NCBI GenBank assembly: GCA_947683425.1
Contig: CANTUQ010000119.1
Coordinates: 2,727,001-2,791,000, forward strand
Reading direction: 5' to 3'
DNA from: Excoecaria cochinchinensis
Lineage: Eukaryota; Streptophyta; Magnoliopsida; Malpighiales; Euphorbiaceae
DNA length: 64,000 bases
Each line of letters opens with the position of its first letter. The stretch's first letter is position 1. The notes below the pieces were generated by a model. It was not told the DNA's origin and made no database searches. It was given only the letters and a program-made list of their open reading frames with translations. The translations under genes were made by a program, and so were the position numbers. This document shows positions 58,326-64,000 of the stretch, one piece after another.

Positions 58326-59916
58326 GTGTTAATCTATGTAGGTTCAGAAGTGAAGTTTATCTGAAGGACGGTCCCACATCTTCTTTGTCAACACTAGGGT
58401 CCGTTGCTTAGTGTAGGCTTTTCTTTGTATATGTATTATGTATATGTGTAATTAATAGTTTAGGCATGTATAAAGAAGTGATGTATTAACTGAACATGAT
58501 ATGTAAGTCAAATCGACAATATGCATTTTGTAATGAATTTCGCTGCGTTTGAATGAAATTTGTTAGTTCAGGATTTTATATGAAATTCAATTGCATGCAT
58601 TTTTGCTATGCGATGCGTGTTGCGTGATGACCATCTTCAGCTGTCGTAGTGAGGCTATTGTGCAGTCGAGGATGGGCTTTACAATAATAACCACAAATGG
58701 CATGGCTTGCTATGTGGATTACGTATAATGAATGTATAATTAAGGTTATTGTCCAAACTCCATTCTAATGAATACTAATGCAATTCTCAGGCATGGATAA
58801 GACAAATGTGAACCCATTTAATGTTAAATCAAGGAATATGTAATTAAAATAAAATAATTATAGTATGAATATCTTGGAACATAATAAGTGCATGGCATGG
58901 ATATTATGAGTATGTCATTAAAATGGTATAGTTTCAAGATATGTATAATTATTAGATAAGTTTTCTTAAATATTATTCTTGTTATTATTATATGAACTTG
59001 ACATGTGAAATCAAGCATGACTAAGATGATATTTTTTTGTATATATTTAATATGAAAGTAAGCTCAAGTTTATATGCATAATTAAATATATGTATATGTA
59101 TAAGCTAATGTCATGATATTATGTTATATCAATGTTAGATATATAAGTTGACATGATATAAAAATACTTGAGTAATAGATTAATACTTAAATAAATGATT
59201 ATATAACTTATAACTATTGAGTGTTAACAACTAATTGATATTGAGCGGGATATGTAAATATTGAGAATTAATAAATATAGTGTGACGATTGTTTAGTGAA
59301 TTAATACAAAGGTCTATTCTATAATAATACAAAGTACATGAAATATTGAGAAAGAACATAGAGGAAAATTATAAAGGAGTTTACATGTAGACGTTATAAG
59401 TTATTGATAGATTATAATAGAAGCAAGACCTGAATTCGAAACTATGCACAAATGGATACAATTGCATTTAAAGTACATTGTTATACATGGAATACGATAT
59501 GATGTGTACATATGTGCATGTGATATATATATAAGTGTGTATATAGGAAAAGTTTAATGAAATAGTTATAATGTGTTAGTAAACGAATGCTTGTTTGACA
59601 ATATTATTCTGAACTGGTTAATGTGATTGCTGGATTTCTTACACAAGTTTGTGTATATAGGAAAAGTTTAATTAAATAGTTATAATGTGTTAGTAAACAA
59701 ATGCTTGTTTGACAATATTGTTCCGAACTGGTTGATGTGATTGCTGGATTTCTTACACAAGTCCGTGTGACTGTATGTGCGAGCACATGATGAAAATGAT
59801 ATGAGTTATAGATACATATATTACAAATGACTGGAAATGTTAAGTGTGCCATAAATAAAAGTATGATGATGAATGTGTATATAACTGAAGCCTGCTATGA
59901 CCGAGTAGTAGATAGA

Positions 59917-59928
59917 TAGGCATACCTA
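59917..59928. repeat. Degenerate TAGGCATACCTA palindrome, LTR D
   Basis: One mismatch to the 12-bp palindrome, in gtagatagataggcatacct; followed by gagtgctacaac and by several gg(a/c)cc(c/t)..tttgg words. Confidence 0.7.
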
Positions 59929-60770
59929 TATGGACCTTTGAGTGCTACAACTTACATTCTGTCCTATCGGCCCCATTTGGATCATAATTAGGCCCCGTTT
60001 GTGTCATTATATTGGACCTTGTTTGGGTCCCTATGCATATGTGTTATTAATATTATACCATGTGACATGTGAAAGTACCATCGGGTACCTATGCATTTCG
60101 TTCTATATCCTGTTATCCACCATTTTGGAAATCCAGGCTATTCTGTAATTGATAAATAAACCTATATACTGAATTATATCTTATGTATGGGCTATGTTTG
60201 TATTTGTAAGTGTTGCACTCATATTAGGTATGCCATGCATGTGAAAATGCTTTTAGGCATGTGAATATTTAGTATATATAATGTGTGTAAGTATTTAGTC
60301 ATAATGTGAACTTGTAAATTAGTTATTCCATAATAATTATGTGATATATACAAGTATCAGAAGGATTTGAGCAAATGTTATGAAAGAGGATTTTTTTAAA
60401 ATGAATATTTAAATGTATATATGAACATTACTTTTGTGATTCGCATTAATATACAAATGTTTTATATGTGTGTATAAACAATGACAACTAGTATAGATAT
60501 ATGTATTGATATATGTATGCTTAATGATTTTGACTAGTTATTTATATTTTCTTATTTATTAAAGTAATCTCTAACTCGTATTAATATGAAGTATGGTTTT
60601 AAAAATGTATAATAAATAATTAGGTCCTCATGAAATGTGTTAAGAAAAGTGTACACTTGCTTGTTTAACTATATTCCTTGAGAAAGAATGTTTGACTATG
60701 TAAATCTATGTATGACCATTTGTGTGTGCTTTTGATGACTTCTGTGGGAGGTCGTCTATATTATGTTGTT

Positions 60771-60795
60771 CCCTACTAAGCTATATGCTTAGCAC
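60771..60795 (+). promoter_or_regulatory. Conserved hairpin plus acceptor-like site, LTR D
   Basis: ccctactaagctatatgctt followed by agcacgg: arms CTAAGC and GCTTAG around TATAT. ttttatctatgcag|at follows, a convincing 3' splice-site-like word. Both arms are shorter than in the LARDs but pairing is kept. Confidence 0.6.
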
Positions 60796-61195
60796 GGGTG
60801 TTTTATCTATGCAGATATTGAAGTTAGAAGGGTTAACAAGGATATCTCGCAACTATAAAGGCCAATACGTCAATAAGAGTTCCTTGTATTGGATTTGTAC
60901 CATGTTATATTAAGATGAATGAAATCTTCTGTTGTAACCTTATGTATCATGAATGCATTATGACTCTAATATGAAAAAGACAATTTAGAAGTGTAATATT
61001 AACTATGTAATTTGTTATATGTATTAAGAATGGAATGTGCATAGCTTAGTATAATTATAAAAGAAATTTTATAATTCCGATTTTTGATATTTGTTACTAT
61101 TACAAGTGTGCTTGGTTTGGTGACATCCTTCATTTGTCATCATAAATTGGCTATGTTATGATGCGGTTTACTATGTATAGGTAAGGGTGTTACAA

Positions 61196-61365
61196 TCTAC
61201 ACAGTAGGGAGAAGTCTTTTCCCGTTGTGTAAACCATTGACATAATCTGCTTTACCACGATCACATGGTGGGCAGAAACTCTTACCCACCGTATGGATTT
61301 TTAAATTTGAATTTTTTTTCTGATTGCCCTCGATCACACGGCAAGGAGAAAATCTTGCCTGCCGT
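61196..61365. repeat. Palindromic modules, family E LTR (right piece)
   Basis: tacacagtagggag..cccgttgtgtaa, cacatggtgggcag..acccaccgtatgg and cacacggcaaggag..gcctgccgtgtaa: three hairpins that continue the series broken at 42011 by LTR D. Confidence 0.85.
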
Positions 61366-61525
61366 GTAAAATGTCAAAAACTTGCAAAATAAGCTAAAAC
61401 TCACTCCAATTAAAGCATTCAAGGATCTAAGATCAAACAAAGCTAAAATAACCAAAAATAACAACTCAAAGACTAAAAACAACAACTAAAAACACACAAA
61501 ATAAAATATTAGTTTGAACTCATCA

Positions 61526-61588
61526 GATACTGAATTTGATGAACTTATCTTAATAACTACAAAAATAATTATTCATCATCATAACAAT
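61526..61588 (+). pseudogene. Flank of family E LTR, possible coding remnant
   Basis: One frame reads DTEFDELILITTKIIIHHHN without stop. Together with 35380-35455 it might be one exon split by the nested stack. It is cut at 61589 by the next LTR. Too short to be sure. Confidence 0.25.
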
Positions 61589-61820
61589 TGTCACACCCCG
61601 ATTTCCCCCCAGTAGTTTGAGCCATGGGTATGTGTGCATGTGTGAGTGTGGGTTGGCACGTGTTAATTGTATTTTGGGGTTATATGCATGTTTTGTGGGT
61701 TTTGATAGAGTGCGCATGCTCATAGGGAAGTAGTGTATATATCAGTGAGGATTAGTCTTGTGTGTAGTGTCATATATGGGTTTAGTGTGTGAGTGGTCAA
61801 GTTCCCCCAATTATAAGATG

Positions 61821-61854
61821 ACATGTGGCAGGGATTTAGAGAGGGGTATATAAG
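61821..61854 (+). promoter_or_regulatory. CATGTGG box and TATA box, family A copy 2
   Basis: acatgtggc (61821-61829) and tatataag (61847-61854), same spacing as 9762-9796. Confidence 0.6.
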
Positions 61855-61923
61855 GTAAGGAAAGAGAAAGAGAGAGCATAAATTCTGCCCATCCTTTCCC
61901 GTTCTCACGTTCTCCCCCTTTGC

Positions 61924-61969
61924 TCTTCTTCTTCTTCTTCTTCTTCTTCTTCTTCTCCTTCTCCTTCTT
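61924..61969 (+). repeat. (TTC)n microsatellite in LTR leader
   Basis: About twelve to fifteen ttc units with a few changes, 70 bases downstream of the TATA box. Pyrimidine-rich leaders also stand in the other family A copy and behind the plus-strand TATA box at 15983. Confidence 0.9.
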
Positions 61970-62637
61970 ATCTCTATGACATCTACTCTCTTTTAAGATC
62001 AAAGTCTAAGATTTGATATTGGAGTTTGATAGATCCAGTGATTTAAGTGAAGAATATTAAGGTAAGATGGATTATTAGTTTTGGGTTTCTTCTTCTCTTC
62101 TTGGTTAGGTTTTGACCTAGATTGTATTTTGTGTTTGTATATGTGTGATTGGTGAGGATTTTGGATGAGAAAGATCTTGGAGGAGTTTGGGAACAAGAAT
62201 GATTAACCAAGAAAGCTATTAGGAGCAAAGGAATTGAGGTATGGGAATTTAGGTTTTGGTATATTAATTGATTGTGTTGAGTTTGGTTTGATTTCTGAAA
62301 AAAAATTTGGGATTAAAGTTGTTTAAGTATGTTTAAATGTCTTGGATTGTGATTTATATTGAGTTGAAATGTTTTAATTGTGAGTTTTGAACTCAATGAG
62401 GGATTGAATGAGTTTTTGTAGCAAAATTTCTAGTTTTATTAATTGGGGATTTTGATGATGTTAATAGCATGATTTAATTGTGTTTATGTGTATAAAAGTT
62501 GGGTTTTTGTGTTAATTATGAGGTTTTGAATGAGCAATTTGTATTGTGTTGAAGTTTGTTTTGAATGGAAAAATTTTGGGTATGATTTTGATAGAGAAGT
62601 TCTGCAGTTTTGTTGATGAGGGGCTGGAAATCACGAC

Positions 62638-62886
62638 TCTATCGCGAACGCGACATTGGTCGCGATCGCAACAGAGATCGTAGAGGATGAGTGCACGAGA
62701 CGTGCACATTATGCACGAGTCGTGCACTTGGTGCACGAGTCGTGCTTCCTCCTGTGTCTGCTTGTTTTCCTTTGTGGTTCGCCTTCACGGGTCGTGTCTC
62801 TGAGCACGACTCGTGATGGGTTTCCTTTTTCCCATATGCGAGTCTGGCCACGGTCGCGAGTGCGACCTCCCGTCGCGATCATGACA
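62638..62886. repeat. Mixed palindrome array, family A copy 2
   Basis: ctctatcgcgaacgcgaca, ggtcgcgatcgcaac, then four or five cacgagtcgtgca or cacgactcgtg words, then gtcgcgagtgcgac and gtcgcgatcatgaca. Both palindrome types of the window (TCGCGA and CACGAGTCGTG) occur side by side. Confidence 0.85.
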
Positions 62887-63455
62887 GTCCCCTCTCTATT
62901 TCGAAATATTTTTAGAAAAATCTTCTTCTTTGCATGGTTTCTCACTTGTGTTATGTCTCTATAAATTAAAATGAGTACTTTAATCTATGAATTATTTAAA
63001 TGCTTTTATGCATGCTAGTAATTGAATTATGAGACTTTTGTCTACAATTATTATTATTTAATGGCTACTTGTGTATAAAGTATTGTAATTTATTTGTTAA
63101 GTCTATATGAGTGCATGATGTGAATAATATAGTTACGTTTAGTATGTTCAGATGGATATGATAAATGTAATTAGTACATATTATATACAAATAAGTGAAT
63201 GCATGATGAATAATAATATGATTATGTTTAATATGTTCATGTGAATATCTTAATCTATGAAACTACACATGACTAGTTTTGAATATGATAAATGAAATTA
63301 ATGCATATGATAGGCATATATATATAGATACATGTGTCTATGTGATCATAAAAAATGATGCTAGTAATTGATGAAATGCGTATATATGTGTAACTTGTGA
63401 AAGAATTTAATAATGATATGGGAATTTAGCCTGCGTTAGTCGAGTCATTGATAGA

Positions 63456-63467
63456 TAGGCATGCCTA
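63456..63467. repeat. TAGGCATGCCTA palindrome, family A copy 2
   Basis: ttgatagataggcatgccta then tagagttc; followed by a 21-bp tandem duplication (gttgcagccctctgttct, 63480-63521) and by the accctgatcaggtccccgttt word. Confidence 0.85.
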
Positions 63468-64000
63468 TAGAGTTCTATTAGTTGCAGCCCTCTGTTCTGT
63501 TAGCTGCAGCCCTCTGTTCTGTTTTGGACCCTGATCAGGTCCCCGTTTGGTTCCTCGCGAACCTCAATGTGTACGGATCTTTTTTAAGATCCCCAATGTG
63601 AAAATGCTTTTAAATGAGAAAATGTGATGTTGCTTTTCAATTCGTACCCGTAAGGTACCGCCATGCGTTCAGTTCGATTCGTACTCGTAAGGTACCGCCA
63701 TGTGTTCACTCGCTTATCCACCCCTATGACTTAGCAGGCAACTAAAAGAGTAAAATTAATGTGAATTAAATTGATAAGTTTTGTGATGATTTGCAAAATG
63801 ATTGTGTGAATAAACATTTGAAGCAATTGTGATAAATGCCTTTTGACTGGTGCTTTACGCACCCCTCTATTCTGGATTCTTTATGGACTCGAATGTGGAA
63901 TTGTGTGGTATCTTTGGATACCTAAATGGTTTTGTATATGAATCTAATGTCAGTTAATTGAAAAGAGATATAACAAATGATGTTGTTCTAATAAGGGTGT

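Larger units (their letters stand above)
46957..58683 (+). mobile_element. Solo LTR (family B, plus strand), TSD ataat, split by LARD2
   Basis: Starts tgtaatggcctg (46957) and ends gggctttaca (58683), with a perfect duplication ataat (46952-46956 and 58684-58688). Own pieces 46957-48551 and 57551-58683 total about 2.73 kb, matching the 2.75 kb of the family B copy at 16396-19147. Sense signals: donor ATCAAG|GTAACT (GT at 47412-47413), decaying palindromes (48379-48551), TAGGCATGCCTA (57821-57832) and hairpin (58298-58325). Confidence 0.92.
42012..61194 (+). mobile_element. LTR (family D), split in three, TSD atcta
   Basis: Starts tgtaaggacccaaa at 42012 and ends gggtgttaca at 61194; perfect duplication atcta (42007-42011 and 61195-61199). 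Own pieces are 42012-42060, 45782-46956 and 58689-61194, about 3.7 kb in total. A TATA box is at 45987-45995, a degenerate TAGGCATACCTA at 59917-59928 and the hairpin at 60771-60795 with tctatgcag|at after it. A duplicated ~110-bp segment (near 59560-59650 and 59655-59765) is also seen. No coding sequence is seen, so it is a solo LTR or an LTR-only remnant. Confidence 0.85.
35456..61525 (-). mobile_element. Athila-like LTR (family E), host of the right-hand nest
   Basis: Own pieces: 35456-36317, 41240-42011 and 61200-61525. On the minus strand it starts tgatgagttcaaac and ends cttgccaaagtccgatca. The same start and end types are seen in the plus-strand LTR at 42061-43495 (tgataagtcc ... cttgtcgattcag ... 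caatca). It has repeated taccattccggactcag words (35835-36130) and cacggcgagg-type palindromes (41802-41975, 61196-61365). No clear TSD (gacaa against gatac). It is split by a solo LTR and by LTR D with everything inside that. Confidence 0.75.
61589..64000 (+). mobile_element. LTR, family A, cut by window end
   Basis: Starts tgtcacaccccgatttcccc and resembles the solo LTR 9488-11878 through its whole length: tagtttgagcc near the start, acatgtggc and TATA box (61821-61854), pyrimidine-rich leader, donor TTAAG|GTAAGA (GT at 62062-62063), palindromes (62638-62886), TAGGCATGCCTA (63456-63467), gtaaggtaccgcc words. The hairpin and end lie outside the window, so solo or complete cannot be decided. 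No gene is seen. Confidence 0.8.

Noticed and set aside
62656..62964. Opposed ORFs of 70-102 codons near 62.7-62.9 kb
   Set aside because: They run through the CACGAGTCGTG/TCGCGA palindromes of the family A LTR and have no similarity to proteins I know.
1..64000. Centromeric or telomeric satellite, rRNA, tRNA and normal host genes
   Set aside because: I looked for long uniform arrays, TTTAGGG repeats, rRNA-like GC blocks and introns with conserved protein exons and saw none. The region is probably pericentromeric, but that is inferred only from repeat content.

Overview
The window looks like a heterochromatic, gene-poor stretch of a flowering-plant (probably eudicot) genome. It is AT-rich, has no intact cellular gene that I can recognise, and nearly every base belongs to a nested stack of Ty3/gypsy LTR retrotransposons. 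I see degraded pol or gag remnants of three lineages: Athila (integrase and ORF1), Tat (reverse transcriptase, RNase H, a second archaeal-type RNase H, integrase zinc finger), and chromovirus-derived non-autonomous elements with an initiator-tRNA-Met primer-binding site. I cannot name the species.

Left part (1-9.1 kb): the ends of two long LTRs on the minus strand, then a minus-strand Athila remnant with an ORF1 piece, an LTR-like piece and an integrase. Middle (9.2-34.1 kb): a plus-strand Tat pol gene split between its reverse transcriptase and its RNase H. The split is caused by a solo LTR (9488-11878) and by a larger composite element (11929-32835). The composite has Tat-type LTRs, an antisense DUF7745-like gene, an Athila-type ORF1 and a 48-bp tandem array, and is itself interrupted by a solo LTR (16396-19147, TSD aaatt) and by a very young element, LARD1 (20982-29985, TSD gtccg). 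Right part (34.6-61.5 kb): an Athila-like LTR (35456-61525, minus) contains a 4.9-kb solo LTR (36318-41234, TSD ggaaa) and another LTR (42012-61194, TSD atcta). That LTR holds a solo LTR (46957-58683, TSD ataat), which in turn holds LARD2 (48552-57545, TSD gtgat). A last LTR starts at 61589 and runs off the window.

The most interesting content is LARD1 and LARD2 and the LTR families related to them. LARD1 and LARD2 have 4.1-kb LTRs around only 0.77-0.83 kb of internal DNA. In LARD2 that internal DNA still reads as a gag relic reduced to an N-terminus plus cysteine-rich zinc knuckles. Several LTR families, although largely different in sequence, share one layout in the sense direction: promoter with pyrimidine- or purine-rich leader, a consensus 5' splice donor, an array of GC-rich palindromes, a TAGGCATGCCTA palindrome, a CTAAGCG/CGCTTAG hairpin, then a plausible splice acceptor. 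This gene-like noncoding architecture is the best candidate for an undescribed system here. The layout is read directly from the sequence; its function is inference.
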